Source: Marinifilum sp. D737
Lineage (GTDB): Bacteria > Bacteroidota > Bacteroidia > Bacteroidales > Marinifilaceae
Direction: 5' to 3'
Length of the DNA: 64,000 nt
NCBI RefSeq assembly: GCF_026672275.1
Contig: NZ_JANQCD010000023.1
Coordinates: 18,811 to 82,810 of the forward strand
The notes beneath the pieces were generated by a model that had not been told where the DNA came from, ran no database searches, and saw only the letters and a program-made list of their open reading frames with translations. Made by a program: the position numbers and the translations under genes. Positions 26,190 to 36,123 of this stretch are shown here, piece after piece. How positions within the stretch are numbered: position 1 is the stretch's first letter; every line of letters begins with the position of its first letter.

Positions 26190-27413
26190 TTATAATTTTA
26201 CCGTTGATGTTATCAACCTGCTATCAGGTTTATGTAAGGAAACAACATCGCCAGCATTAATACCTTTTTCAATAACTGCCAGAGAGGCGCTCTTGTATGC
26301 AATTTTTACTTCTTTTCGTATAAATTTCTTTTTGTCTTGTGTATATACATACTGAGCAGAGTCTTGCTTGTGAATTGCCACTAAAGGAACTGTTAGTGCA
26401 CTATCAATTTTTTGAGTAGCTACGTCGCAAATAACAGTTAGTCCTGGTTTTGGATTGATATTCAGACTGTCTATTTTTGCTGTGATATCAAATACTTTAA
26501 CTCTGGAATCTTTTGAGATTGGTTTACCCATTGGAGCTTTCTGTGTAATACTACCCTCAACAAATGAATTGGGAATTGAACTAATAACTCCTGTAAAAAC
26601 ATCTTCTTTATTGATGGTTTTATAAACACCTTCTGGTAATTTAAATTTTATTAGGTATTCTGAATTATTGGTAATTTTTACAATGGGCATTCTTCTCCAC
26701 ACAGCATCTCCTTCTACAAGAACAGGACCTTGTCCCCATTTTCTTGCTCTTAGAGCAATACCATCACTCGAAGCTTTTATTACCAATTGCTCCAAAAGCT
26801 GTTTGGAACTTTGTGCTTGAATCTGTGCTTGCTTTATTTTTAAATTCTGTTTATTAATTTCAGATTGATTGATTTTTTTTAGACTAATAATTTTATTTCT
26901 GATTTGAGTCAGTTCGATTTCAGCTTTTTGCAATTCTAATTGTAATAGTTTTTGTTTTGCCTTACTAATAAACTGTTCTTGAAGGGTGTCTAACCTTCTG
27001 ATTGATGTTGATGCCTCAATGGTTTGCTGCTGCGCCAGTAGCAGTTGTAGCTGAAGATTCTGATTGGCTTGAATTTTAAGAAGCTCAGCATTTTCAATAT
27101 CTAAATCTCGTAATTTAATATTGTGTTGATTTTCAAGATTAGAGCATTGAAGTTTACAAATGATTTCGCCTTTTTTTACCATTGTTCCATTGGGAACCAA
27201 AAAAGATATAACAGCATCAGTTCGAATATTTGGACAGGAAATTGTAGTTGTATTAATAGGTTCAAGTTCACCTGTGATTTGTACCTTTTCATTAAAAGGG
27301 GCTCGATGTATTTTATAGGTAAAATATTCATCAGAACCTTTAGAATTGCAGGAATAAAGAAATAGGAATGAGATTAAACCTGTAATCTGAGCTAGTAGTT
27401 GAATTGTTCTCAA
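26190..27413 (-). CDS. Periplasmic adaptor (HlyD/MacA-like) lipoprotein, first of three
   Basis: A lipoprotein signal (ISFLFLYSC, Cys22) precedes the usual adaptor layout: FNEKVQITGELEPINTTTI, the first lipoyl half (VPNGTMVKKGEIICKL), a glutamine-rich coiled coil (about 95-205), the second lipoyl half (VIKASSDGIALRARKWGQG) and a barrel. It is the first gene of the operon; 328 bp of non-coding DNA precede it. It is the most diverged of the three adaptors. Confidence 0.9.
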   Translation of the reverse strand: MRTIQLLAQITGLISFLFLYSCNSKGSDEYFTYKIHRAPFNEKVQITGELEPINTTTISCPNIRTDAVISFLVPNGTMVKKGEIICKLQCSNLENQHNIKLRDLDIENAELLKIQANQNLQLQLLLAQQQTIEASTSIRRLDTLQEQFISKAKQKLLQLELQKAEIELTQIRNKIISLKKINQSEINKQNLKIKQAQIQAQSSKQLLEQLVIKASSDGIALRARKWGQGPVLVEGDAVWRRMPIVKITNNSEYLIKFKLPEGVYKTINKEDVFTGVISSIPNSFVEGSITQKAPMGKPISKDSRVKVFDITAKIDSLNINPKPGLTVICDVATQKIDSALTVPLVAIHKQDSAQYVYTQDKKKFIRKEVKIAYKSASLAVIEKGINAGDVVSLHKPDSRLITSTVKL

Positions 27414-27741
27414 GTGAAAGTCTTAATTTATCGATCCCCTCTATTCTCCCGCCTCATGTTTTGTTATACAGTATAAATGTAACTAAAAAAATAGTAGAAA
27501 ACTTAAGTAAAGTATTGGTTTTAACAAAAATTAACAATGCTCTGGTATTATGATTTCTTTGTTTTTGGGTGTGTTTACTAGAATTAATGTTTGTGAAACA
27601 ATATAAGTTGGAAGCTTCTATCTAAATAAAAGAAGGTTATTTTTTTGATTTCTCTTATAAATTAGAGGGTTCGCCAAATTCGAATTGTTTTGAGAGAGAA
27701 AAATATGTAACTTAAGTATTATTCACTAAATACTTGCTGAA
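27414..27741. other. Divergent intergenic region
   Basis: This 328-bp, AT-rich space must hold the promoters of the efflux operon (minus) and of the secreted protein gene at 27742 (plus). No full TAnnTTTG element at a suitable distance was seen on either strand, so regulation may depend on an activator. Confidence 0.45.
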
Positions 27742-28524
27742 ATGAAAAAGATATTGCTATTGGTTACGTTTGCTCTGTTATGCAGTGTTGGCATGGCACA
27801 GCAGGAAAGATTTTTGGTTTTTGATTTTATGAAGGTTGCCGATGACATGGAGAATGATTATTGGGTAACAGAAACCTTCTATGAAAAAATACACGAACAA
27901 CGCCTAAAAGATGGCGAAATACTGGGGTGGGACCTTTGGTCGCTTAAGCCTGGAGGAAGTGAACAGGGATATCAGTACCTAACCGTTACCATCTATGATG
28001 ATCCGGTTAAGGCTATGGCAAATGGAGATACTTTTGCTGCAGCCAAGAAGGCTTATCCAAATATGTCGGATGAGGAATTGAAAGCAGAGTTAAAAGAATC
28101 GGTTGGTTCGCGAGAGTTAAGCAAAAGAATTTTCATGAAAGTAGTGGCAGCTACTGATGATGATTTTAAAATGGAGGTGGGTACAGTAATGCGAATGAAT
28201 TTTATGGAGGCCATAGAAGGAAAATTCGATGAGTATGAAAAGGCTGAAATGGAATTGTTTTTGCCAATTCATCAGAAAAGAGTAGATGCAAAAACAATGA
28301 GTCATTGGAGTTTAGCTCGAGTATTAATGCCTTCGGGAAGTAGTGTGCGTATGACACATATGACTTTCGATATGTTTGAAGGATACTTGCATTATTTCGA
28401 TGCTTATGGTAGAAATGAGGTGTTCAATGTCGACGAGGAAACACAGGGCAAAATTGATGAAGCCATAAAGTTGAGAGACCTAAATTGGTCTTACATTGGA
28501 ATTATGAAGAAAACTGTGAAATGA
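27742..28524 (+). CDS. Secreted protein of unknown function with two alpha/beta halves
   Basis: A clear signal peptide (MKKILLLVTFALLCSVGMAQ) is followed by 240 residues. Two segments, ERFLVFDFMKVADDMENDYW and GTVMRMNFMEAIEGKFDEYE, begin similarly and are each followed by a helix (FYEKIHEQRLKDGEI; LFLPIHQKRVDAKTM) and then a W-containing strand (WDLWSLKPGG; SHWSLARVLMPSG). This suggests a duplicated dimeric alpha-beta-barrel-like fold. No family name was recognised. It is a single gene with a terminator. Confidence 0.65.
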   Translation: MKKILLLVTFALLCSVGMAQQERFLVFDFMKVADDMENDYWVTETFYEKIHEQRLKDGEILGWDLWSLKPGGSEQGYQYLTVTIYDDPVKAMANGDTFAAAKKAYPNMSDEELKAELKESVGSRELSKRIFMKVVAATDDDFKMEVGTVMRMNFMEAIEGKFDEYEKAEMELFLPIHQKRVDAKTMSHWSLARVLMPSGSSVRMTHMTFDMFEGYLHYFDAYGRNEVFNVDEETQGKIDEAIKLRDLNWSYIGIMKKTVK

Positions 28525-28591
28525 TGATTAGTAATTAATCAGGATGCTGATTATTACAAGCACTAATGAAATAAATTTAACCTGTAAAGTA

Positions 28592-28630
28592 AAAAGGAGA
28601 TAAATGCAAATGCATCATCTCCTTTTCTTT
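28592..28630 (+). terminator. Terminator, probably bidirectional
   Basis: AAAAGGAGAT (28592-28601) pairs perfectly with ATCTCCTTTT (28617-28626). It lies between convergent genes ending at 28524 and 28643. Confidence 0.8.
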
Positions 28631-28642
28631 CATAGTTAGTGG

Positions 28643-29221
28643 TTAGTTGGGTACTGTGTTCATTATCACGTACCAACTCCATTCATTGGGATTGTCTACA
28701 CCAACGCTTGGTGTGTATCGGAAAAGCCCAATGTTTTTTCCTCCCTTTAAATATCTATTTACAATGGCCAAGTCGTTAATCGAATTCCAAATATCCTCTA
28801 GAGGGTAATCAACTCCTTCTTCAGGGAAAATAATTTGAAACCTTTCGTCGGCAGGTTTTTCAATTTCTTCATCCAGATACAAAAAATTATCAGGATGATA
28901 AATGTATCTAGGGAATGTTCTTTTTCCTGATCCAGCCCAAATAATACTTCCTTCAAAAATTAACTCTTCTTTAGGTTCGTAGTATAGGGAAATACTTCCA
29001 AAGTCTCCCGGTGGAACATAGTCAACACTTATTGGAATGTTAGTAGATTCGTTAAATTCTGAATGAAGAAATATTTCAGTACCTCCCTCAAATTCAAAAT
29101 CGGTATAGTTGATTTTTAGCAAAACTACAGAGTTATCGTGGGTATGATAGATGTATTTATCATCGTCGTCCAGACAACCCGTCAGTAAACCCATTAATAA
29201 AATAAATATCCACTTCTTCAT
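28643..29221 (-). CDS. Predicted lipoprotein of unknown function
   Basis: The start at MKKWIFILLMGLLTGCLDDDD (29221) gives a lipoprotein signal with Cys16, followed by an acidic run. The 192-residue product is rich in beta strands and aromatic residues (FGSISLYYEPKEELIFEGSI; DFEFEGGTEIFL). It resembles small surface lipoproteins of Bacteroidota but no family was recognised. A TATTTTTG element on the minus strand at 29259-29266 is a possible -7 box, without a visible -33 partner. Confidence 0.65.
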   Translation of the reverse strand: MKKWIFILLMGLLTGCLDDDDKYIYHTHDNSVVLLKINYTDFEFEGGTEIFLHSEFNESTNIPISVDYVPPGDFGSISLYYEPKEELIFEGSIIWAGSGKRTFPRYIYHPDNFLYLDEEIEKPADERFQIIFPEEGVDYPLEDIWNSINDLAIVNRYLKGGKNIGLFRYTPSVGVDNPNEWSWYVIMNTVPN

Positions 29222-29358
29222 CGCATCTTCTTTTAGAGTTATACTAGCCTGACTACAACAAAAATAGTACCCGAATTGTATCTGCATTTGTCGTTTTTCA
29301 GACCATTTATACAATTAAATGATGAAGAAATGTGAAATGGGTTGCGTGAAAATATTTC

Positions 29359-31617
29359 CTAGACTTGAATTTGCGTTATCATTTCTGCAATAATATCTTC
29401 CAGTTTCTGATCTCCTTCCAGTTTTAATTTCTTTCTCAAGCGATATCGTGCCGTATTTACACTGGATGGTGATATCATTAAAATTCCTGACATTTCGCGA
29501 GTTGTAAGTCCAAGTTTGATGAGAGTGAAGATTTTGATTTCGTTTCTCGATAAGTTTTGATATCTGATTTTTAAAGTAGGAATGAAATTTGGATTTTTCT
29601 TTGTGAAAAGTTGAAGGTAATTGTCCCAGTCTTCTTCCGTAGTCAGTTTTGCACTTAAAAGAGCTTCCAATTCATTTACTTCCTTTTCTGTAGTGAATGC
29701 TGTTGGATTGTTGGCAAGTTTTTCTTTTAATTGTTCAATGGTTTCTTCCTTAATTTTTAGCAACTCATTGTTTTTTTCAATGGTAGTTTTATCAATTTGG
29801 TTTTGTTGCTTTAATTTTTCCTGTGCACTTTCTTTAATTTGAATTTCTGTTTTTAATTTTCTTGTTCGTTTTTTCATATATATCACAAGAAGGCCAATTA
29901 AACTAATACATAGGATGATATAGAAAGCTCGAATGAATAGAATTCGATCGAAAAGCTTTTTGTTTTCTTTTGCCAGTGCTTTTTGTTGTTTTTTGGCCTG
30001 TAGAACTTTAAAATCATTATCCTTTTGGTAAAGCATCAATACATCTTCACGATGATGGATTTTTTTGTTGATACTATCAGCCTTCTGTAAATATATGTAT
30101 GCGCTATCTGCTTGGTTTAAACTTTTGTAAACTTTAGATAATGATTGTGCAATATTTGATCTTTCCACAAGCATTAGTAGGGAATTTCGCTTTGCCCATG
30201 CATTAGAGAAATGTCTTTTTGCTTGGAATAAGCTGTCTTTCATTAAATAATAATCTCCATAGGCTTTGTTGATGTAGGTGCTTAGAGCAGTAGATTTCAA
30301 TGTGGAGCAAAATTTATCTGCTTTTTTTAAATTTAAATATGCGGCTCGTGGATTTTTGTCAAAATATAGATTAAGTTGCGATTTGCTGAGATAGTATATA
30401 CACTTAGCACTGGTAGCATTGTATTTATCTGCCTTGCTTTTTATAATATCCAAATAATAATATATAGAATCCTTTTCGGATTGACTGTATTTAGATATGA
30501 TCAAGTTGGAATAATCAGCAATGCTTATATAAGGTAGATTAAGTTCCTTATGCATACTAATAGCTTTATGTAAGTATTGATCTGCATCTTTAAAATTGTG
30601 CCATTTTATCATTAAACGGCCTAAATGTTGATAAGCTTTAGCTTCTGCAGCTTTGTTATTGTTTTTAATGAAATACTCTATTCCGTCAAAAATTAAATCT
30701 ACACCTTTCTTTAAGTTGCCGTTTGCATCGTAACATATGCCAAGATTAAGAATTATATAGGATATTTTATTGCTGCTTTTTTCGTTTTTGGCTATTTGAA
30801 ATGCTCGTTCATAATGTTTTATAGCTGTTGGGTAATTGCCCATATTGGCATATAGTGCACCTAAATAAGCCTGATCCATATAAATATGATCTGTATTTCC
30901 TTCTTTATCACTTATTTCGGCAGCTTTCAAGAGGTAATGTTTAGCTTGCTTTATATCTATGCCTCTGTTGTATAAAAAGGAAATGTTGGTATAGTAGGAT
31001 CTCAAGAGATTTTCAGAAAATGAAGTATTGATATTGATTTCGTTCTGGAAAAATTCAATTCCATCATGGAGTTTTGCAGCGTACCAATAGGTGTAGCTCA
31101 ATTGTTTAAGAATAGCATGATAATACTTTATGGCGAACTCTTTGTTTTCCGATTCAAATAGGCTTGTAGAATAATGGTAAGCCTCCTGAAAACTTAGTAT
31201 GGATAGATCGTATTGCTTTGAACCTTGATAATTTCTGGCCTTTAAATAATAGGCCTGCAATACCTCCCTGGGTCTATTCAATTTTTCCGATATATGTATT
31301 ACCTGTTCAACTTTCTCTAAAGAGTTATCGTACTTTTTGTTTGAGTAAAGTCCACAACTCCAATAAAACAAAGCTTTTAGTTGGGCAATGTCATCATGTA
31401 GCTCAAGAGCTTTTGAGTGACAGATTTCCGCATAATAAATAATTGTGTCGCCATTGTTTCCACAGGAGAAGTCTTCGGTAATTTTAAGATAGGTATGTAA
31501 GTATTCTTTTCCTGTTTGCTTTTGAGAAATATTCAGAAGAGAATCGATTCTATTGTTGCAAAAAGCATTTGCGATAAAAAATATCCAAACGAATGTAAAG
31601 AGAAAAAAGCGCTTCAT
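29359..31617 (-). CDS. TPR sensor-regulator with membrane helix and LuxR-type HTH
   Basis: The 752-residue protein starts with a signal sequence (about 1-20), carries a string of TPR repeats in the periplasmic part (about 40-530; GNYPTAIKHYERAFQIAKNE is a clear unit), crosses the membrane at about 555-580 (YIILCISLIGLLVIYMKK) and continues with a coiled coil. It ends with a LuxR-type helix-turn-helix (LTTREMSGILMISPSSVNTA). This one-piece layout lets a periplasmic signal reach DNA and is common in Bacteroidota. It is transcribed away from the five-gene secreted cluster at 31928-39079, which it may control. Confidence 0.85.
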   Translation of the reverse strand: MKRFFLFTFVWIFFIANAFCNNRIDSLLNISQKQTGKEYLHTYLKITEDFSCGNNGDTIIYYAEICHSKALELHDDIAQLKALFYWSCGLYSNKKYDNSLEKVEQVIHISEKLNRPREVLQAYYLKARNYQGSKQYDLSILSFQEAYHYSTSLFESENKEFAIKYYHAILKQLSYTYWYAAKLHDGIEFFQNEININTSFSENLLRSYYTNISFLYNRGIDIKQAKHYLLKAAEISDKEGNTDHIYMDQAYLGALYANMGNYPTAIKHYERAFQIAKNEKSSNKISYIILNLGICYDANGNLKKGVDLIFDGIEYFIKNNNKAAEAKAYQHLGRLMIKWHNFKDADQYLHKAISMHKELNLPYISIADYSNLIISKYSQSEKDSIYYYLDIIKSKADKYNATSAKCIYYLSKSQLNLYFDKNPRAAYLNLKKADKFCSTLKSTALSTYINKAYGDYYLMKDSLFQAKRHFSNAWAKRNSLLMLVERSNIAQSLSKVYKSLNQADSAYIYLQKADSINKKIHHREDVLMLYQKDNDFKVLQAKKQQKALAKENKKLFDRILFIRAFYIILCISLIGLLVIYMKKRTRKLKTEIQIKESAQEKLKQQNQIDKTTIEKNNELLKIKEETIEQLKEKLANNPTAFTTEKEVNELEALLSAKLTTEEDWDNYLQLFTKKNPNFIPTLKIRYQNLSRNEIKIFTLIKLGLTTREMSGILMISPSSVNTARYRLRKKLKLEGDQKLEDIIAEMITQIQV

Positions 31618-31927
31618 AAAATGTTATACTGTTAAAGGGATAGTAAAAGTAAAAAAAACGAAATTTTCCTACAAATAGGAATGTATGGACGTTGTGTTCT
31701 GTAAGTGATTGATTACTAATTGCTGATTAATGTCGCGTTAAAATGTCTATTGCAATGTCTATTGCTGTTTTTACCTAAGGCTTAAGGATGTTTGCATATT
31801 TGTGATCAATAATAATTGTAAAATAAATATTGTGATGAAAGATGCATATTGATGCATGAATGCTCGAAATTATTTGATTTTCGAAAAGTCACCTGCTAAA
31901 ATTAATCTTAAACCAATTATAAAAAAT
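31618..31927. other. Divergent promoter region of the regulator and the secreted cluster
   Basis: The 310 bp hold no gene. A direct repeat AATGTCTATTGC occurs twice in tandem (about 31742-31766), which could be an operator. A short TGCATATTGATGCATGA palindrome-like stretch lies near 31842-31858. No perfect sigma consensus was seen. Confidence 0.45.
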
Positions 31928-34006
31928 ATGATGAAAAACTTAACCCTTCGAAGATTATTAATTTCAGCTGTTTACCTGTTTGTTGTATCGGTTGTTTTAT
32001 ACGGCTGTGGTGCAAGCGGAATGTTTTCTGAAGGCAAAGGCGAATTTAGACTTGCCAAAGAGGAAATGAATAAAGGAAATAGTCTAAAAGGATTAGATCA
32101 TGCTTTTAGTGCAATTATTATCGATTCGGAAGTGAAATCCTTCAAGAAGTTTGTATATACCCATTTTGACAATTCATTAACCAAAGCAAAGTCTTTTCTA
32201 AATCGTTCAGAAAATACAAGTAGTATTTCGGATGCAGAGAAACGTGCTGAAAAATTACAATTGCTGGTTTCTATTTATTCGAAGGTACAGCAGGTTGAAT
32301 TGCCTTTTGTTGATCCGAAAGGAAAGTGGGAGTGGACCACCAACTTTGTGGACTACTCAGAGCAAGCCAATGCATCGGTAAAGTATGCTTTTGATTTAAT
32401 CATGACAAATGGTAAAGCAGATATTGATGCATCGCGAGTACAGGAAGCTTACGAAAAGTTTATCAAAGCTTATAATAAATACTGTGTTACAGAAATCAGA
32501 ACAGAGACGGCACAAAAAATTACCAAGTACTTTACCGATTTTGCCGAAGAGAATCAAAAATCAAATGAGATTCCTACTTTGGAGTTGGCGCACAAAGCAT
32601 GGGGCTATGCTTTAAAGTTTACACCAAGTTTGACTTTGGCCAGCCAATCAAGAAAGGGTGTAGCCAATAAGATTTCTGAAATCTATTACAAAAATGGTTT
32701 GGAATTGTTCAACTCAAAAAAGGTGGATGATAACATTCAGTCGGTTGACCAGTTTAAGTTGGCTTTAAAATGGAATGCAAGCCATCCGGATGCCAAAAAC
32801 TCTTTGCAGGCAGCAACAGAGAAAATTGCAGAATACTATTATGCATCTGCAATCAAATTGGAAAAATCAAAATCGGAAAAGGATAAGATCATTGCTTTTT
32901 ATCGTAATGCTCAAAAGTGGATTCCGGATTACAAGGACTCAATGTATCGCATTTACTCCTTGCAAGTGGGAAGTGAGTTGGTGAGCTTAAAGAAGAATTT
33001 GGCAGAAACCAGGAAACAGTATACAGCACTAACAGGAAGAATCAATACGGTTTCGACGGCTGTTGACAAAAGTTGTGAGGTAATGGATATGCTAACTTAT
33101 GTATCTGATCAAACCAGAAATTTAAATACCAAAATGAAAAATGTTGGGAGTACCCTTAAAGCATTCAATCTAATTCCTATTGTAGGAACAGTGAGTAATG
33201 TGACTTCCAAATCATTATCCATTGCTCAAAAACCAGTTGGAGGTTTGGTAGGCAAGTTTAATACCATCGAAAAACCATTTATCGACCCTACGAAAACTGC
33301 AGTTCATAATGTGAAAGTAGCAGTAGACGGATTGAAAGGTGTTGTTGCCACTACCAAAGATGTATTGAAAAAGAGTGAACTTACTGTTGCTACCATCGAT
33401 GATTGCATCAAAACCCTGAAGAAGGAGAGTGATTTTAAGAAGGTGGAAGGTGCAATTAAAGAGGTCAATAAAGGTTTAAAAGGAGCATCAGACCAAATGC
33501 GAAGCTTGAACAGCAGCTTAAGTACATTCGAGAAAGGTGCCAAAGCCTTGGCCGTAATGCATAATCCAGCTAAAAAAATCAAGAACGGATTGGGTAAAAT
33601 TAAGCCAGTGCTCGATAAGGCGAGTAAAGTAACTCATGAAATGGACAAAGTGCTGAAAAAAGAGTTTGACTTTAAATTGACCACAATGTCGCTTCACAAA
33701 GCGTTAAGTGCAGGAGGTTTTGTTGCAGAGAAAATTGCTGATTTGGGCATGAAAGCTGCCAAACCAATTATGAATAAGATGAAGATTAAATTTCCAACTG
33801 TTCCGGGAGTGGATGAACTGAAAGGAAAGCTTGATGTTGTGAAAAATGAATACAACAACATTAAAATGAATACCACGAAAATTAAAGATTCTTACCAGAG
33901 GTATTCAGATTTCCAGGGAATCATATCAAAGAACCTAAACAAAATTGTTGAAACTACAGGCTGTAGCATTCATGTTGAAGAAAACCAGGAAGTAGCAGCC
34001 AAATAA
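31928..34006 (+). CDS. Large helical lipoprotein of unknown function
   Basis: The start at MMKNLTLRRLLIS (31928) gives 692 residues with a lipoprotein signal (VVSVVLYGC). The N-terminal ~330 residues are TPR-like helical pairs (EQANASVKYAFDLIMTNGKA; DDNIQSVDQFKLALKWNAS). A heptad-rich coiled region follows, interrupted by a hydrophobic stretch (LKAFNLIPIVGTVSNVTSKS), then more long helices to the end. The coiled helices around a hydrophobic hinge recall helical membrane-inserting proteins, but that is inference. It is the first and largest gene of the secreted cluster. Confidence 0.7.
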   Translation: MMKNLTLRRLLISAVYLFVVSVVLYGCGASGMFSEGKGEFRLAKEEMNKGNSLKGLDHAFSAIIIDSEVKSFKKFVYTHFDNSLTKAKSFLNRSENTSSISDAEKRAEKLQLLVSIYSKVQQVELPFVDPKGKWEWTTNFVDYSEQANASVKYAFDLIMTNGKADIDASRVQEAYEKFIKAYNKYCVTEIRTETAQKITKYFTDFAEENQKSNEIPTLELAHKAWGYALKFTPSLTLASQSRKGVANKISEIYYKNGLELFNSKKVDDNIQSVDQFKLALKWNASHPDAKNSLQAATEKIAEYYYASAIKLEKSKSEKDKIIAFYRNAQKWIPDYKDSMYRIYSLQVGSELVSLKKNLAETRKQYTALTGRINTVSTAVDKSCEVMDMLTYVSDQTRNLNTKMKNVGSTLKAFNLIPIVGTVSNVTSKSLSIAQKPVGGLVGKFNTIEKPFIDPTKTAVHNVKVAVDGLKGVVATTKDVLKKSELTVATIDDCIKTLKKESDFKKVEGAIKEVNKGLKGASDQMRSLNSSLSTFEKGAKALAVMHNPAKKIKNGLGKIKPVLDKASKVTHEMDKVLKKEFDFKLTTMSLHKALSAGGFVAEKIADLGMKAAKPIMNKMKIKFPTVPGVDELKGKLDVVKNEYNNIKMNTTKIKDSYQRYSDFQGIISKNLNKIVETTGCSIHVEENQEVAAK

Positions 34007-34153
34007 TTTGAAAATCTGTGCATTGCTCTCTATGCTTTTTGTGTGAATAATTGGGTAGAACTGTGATTAGCATAGGGGGCAATTTTAAAAATAAGAATGA
34101 TTATAAAACTGACCATTTCAATCTGAGAAGGAGTTGAAAAAAGTCAATAAAAA

Positions 34154-34768
34154 ATGAAACGAATGAAAAAATTAATTACAGGATTATTGATTCTATTCTT
34201 TGGCATTCAGTTGCATGCTCAAATTAAAACCAATAAGTCAGGAACCATGTTGGGACAGCCTTATTTTAAGATCAAATGCAAGTCGGAAGAAGGATTTGTG
34301 AATTACGATATATTGAAACTGGTGTTTACAAGTGGAGATGAAGAGTCGGCTTGTGTTTTTAGATTGGTGGAGACTCCGCATGATGATAAAAGTTTGCAGA
34401 CGCAGACATATACTTACAAATCGGATAAGGTGAAGGCCAATCAAATCAATTTACGTAAGAAAGTATTGAGTGGTAGCGATGGTTTGTTTATCGACAAGGA
34501 TGGTTTTTTAAAGATTCACATTGCAGCTGATGCTGATTGGCCTAATGCAAGTTTAATATATGTTGAAGTATGTGAGGATGGTGAGCATGTTCGTTTTTAC
34601 GATGCCAAAAGAAAAGCACAAATGAATGATGCCGGCAGCTTGGATCACTATAAGTTAACCGATATTAAATACTTAACTCTTGTGGATACACCAGAAGGCA
34701 AAAGAATCACTTTCAAAGATAAGCCCGAAGGAGATAAGTCGATGTGGAAGTTATTTAGAGTGCAATAA
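34154..34768 (+). CDS. Small secreted protein of unknown function
   Basis: A signal peptide (ending LHAQ near residue 23; the start is Met1 or Met4) precedes about 180 residues of mixed strands. Repeated segments describe an F/W-rich beta fold: FRLVETPHDDKSLQT in the middle and MWKLFRVQ at the very end, which suggests two or three related lobes, possibly a beta-trefoil-like or lectin-like fold. No family was recognised. It lies 147 bp after the helical lipoprotein gene on the same strand. Confidence 0.6.
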   Translation: MKRMKKLITGLLILFFGIQLHAQIKTNKSGTMLGQPYFKIKCKSEEGFVNYDILKLVFTSGDEESACVFRLVETPHDDKSLQTQTYTYKSDKVKANQINLRKKVLSGSDGLFIDKDGFLKIHIAADADWPNASLIYVEVCEDGEHVRFYDAKRKAQMNDAGSLDHYKLTDIKYLTLVDTPEGKRITFKDKPEGDKSMWKLFRVQ

Positions 34769-34805
34769 TTAAATGTGAAAATTCAATTGAGAAATAATCA
34801 TACAA

Positions 34806-34823
34806 ATCCCGATACTTATCGGG
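34806..34823. repeat. TCCCGATA hairpin
   Basis: TCCCGATA pairs with TATCGGGA around a 2-nt centre, a perfect palindrome upstream of the gene at 34856. A similar TCCCGA...TCGGGA hairpin lies at 40464-40479. It could be a small repeat or a regulatory hairpin; it lacks a T-tail. Confidence 0.55.
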
Positions 34824-34855
34824 ACCATGTGACAACTTAAAGAAAATCTATATAC

Positions 34856-35833
34856 ATGAAAAAGATATTTGCAATGTTAACATTGGTAATTGTTGCAACA
34901 AGCTTTGCCAATGCCGAGAAAGTAAGAACCTATACCATGAAAATGCCTTCTTTTGTTTTCGAAGGGGTTAAAACGGTATACATTAAAGATATTCCTGTTG
35001 AGGATGGTGAATTGTGGAACAGAGGAACAGGAATGGAAGTGAAAAAAATATTAAAAGAGAACATTCAGAATGCCAGAATTGGAGAGAAGGCAGGACATAA
35101 GCTTTGTACACCTTGGATGAGCACTCAGTTCTACCAGTTGGTGAATAGTGAGGCTGAGGCCGATTTGGTAATTTCAGGAAGCATTCGTTCAAGTTTAAGA
35201 AAAAATGAAGAGGTTGGTTTAAAGGGAAAGTACAACACAGAAACACACAAACTTCCTTTCTTCGTGAAAAAATATTCGAAAAATAAGGATGCCGAAGCTT
35301 CTATCGATTTGCAATTTACCAACAAAAATGGTGTGGCAGTAAAAAGCTATTCTAAAATGAATATGACCTATCATTATTCGAAAGAATATTTGGGAGCTCC
35401 TAAATTGACCAAAGATGGCAATTACGAAGGAGAAATTCGCGATTACGATATTACCATGAAATGTATTGCTCCTTACCTGAACACCATTGTGGCTGAAATT
35501 ACACCAAGATTGCTTAGCAAAACCTATGATGTGAAAAAAGTAAAAAAGATCAAGGATAAAGAATTGAAAAAAACGAACAAATCGGCTAATAAACTACTTA
35601 GAAAAGGAAGTTATGCCGAAGCGGCTGATATTTTTGCAGAGATTGCAGCAAATGCTAATGATTCAAGATCGATTGCAACTGCAAACAAAGATGCGGGGAT
35701 TTTGTATATGGTGACGGGAAATTTCGAAAAGGCTGAGGAGTTCCTTAAAAAGACAAGTGATTCTGCCTTGCTAAACGATTTGAACAAGAGAAAAGAGCTT
35801 TATAACGAATTGAAAAGGATAGGGATTCTATAA
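34856..35833 (+). CDS. Secreted protein with possible CsgG/TolB-N-like domain and TPRs
   Basis: A signal peptide (ending SFANA, about residue 20) precedes a ~200-residue domain. Its order is strand (FEGVKTVYIKDIPVEDG), helix (GTGMEVKKILKENI) and strand (AEADLVISGSIRSSL), which recalls the anticodon-binding-like fold of CsgG and TolB N-terminal domains. That is a tentative reading. A basic linker then leads to TPR-like helices (GSYAEAADIFAEIAANAND; VTGNFEKAEEFLKKTSD). Function is unknown. It may assemble with the helical lipoprotein encoded two genes upstream. Confidence 0.6.
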   Translation: MKKIFAMLTLVIVATSFANAEKVRTYTMKMPSFVFEGVKTVYIKDIPVEDGELWNRGTGMEVKKILKENIQNARIGEKAGHKLCTPWMSTQFYQLVNSEAEADLVISGSIRSSLRKNEEVGLKGKYNTETHKLPFFVKKYSKNKDAEASIDLQFTNKNGVAVKSYSKMNMTYHYSKEYLGAPKLTKDGNYEGEIRDYDITMKCIAPYLNTIVAEITPRLLSKTYDVKKVKKIKDKELKKTNKSANKLLRKGSYAEAADIFAEIAANANDSRSIATANKDAGILYMVTGNFEKAEEFLKKTSDSALLNDLNKRKELYNELKRIGIL

Positions 35834-35860
35834 TTTTTCAATCGCAAAAAATAGATTTGT

Positions 35861-35945
35861 GAATAAACATTGCACTCGAAGGGATTGAGCGACAATCGTA
35901 AGTTTCTTTATTCACTTTAAGTCTTAATTCATTCGATATGCATTT
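35861..35945 (+). repeat. ~85-bp intergenic repeat, copy 1
   Basis: Runs from GAATAAACATTGCA to CATTCGATATGCATTT. It aligns with 39179-39264 with a single indel and roughly three quarters identity, including identical ATTCACTTTAA and CTTAATTCATTCGAT words. Both copies follow the stop of a secreted-cluster gene. Confidence 0.7.
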
Positions 35946-36123
35946 GTTTTGGAATTCGATTTTTTAGGTGATGGACAACTATGGAAGAGAATTGGTTCGA
36001 TTAAAATATAAGCTAATTATATTCATGTAATAGAACAGTAAAAGTGAACTCTTGTCAGTTGCTTTAAATTAGGAAAGCCTAGAAATTGAAAAGTAGTATT
36101 AATTAATTCAAAATTTTATAATT

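Noticed and set aside
31742..31766. Tandem AATGTCTATTGC as a small CRISPR or iteron array
   Set aside because: There are only two copies and no spacers; a possible operator at most.
31928..34006. A ClyA/Hbl-type pore-forming toxin
   Set aside because: The helical coiled coils with a hydrophobic hinge are suggestive, but length, lipid anchor and sequence do not match a known toxin family.
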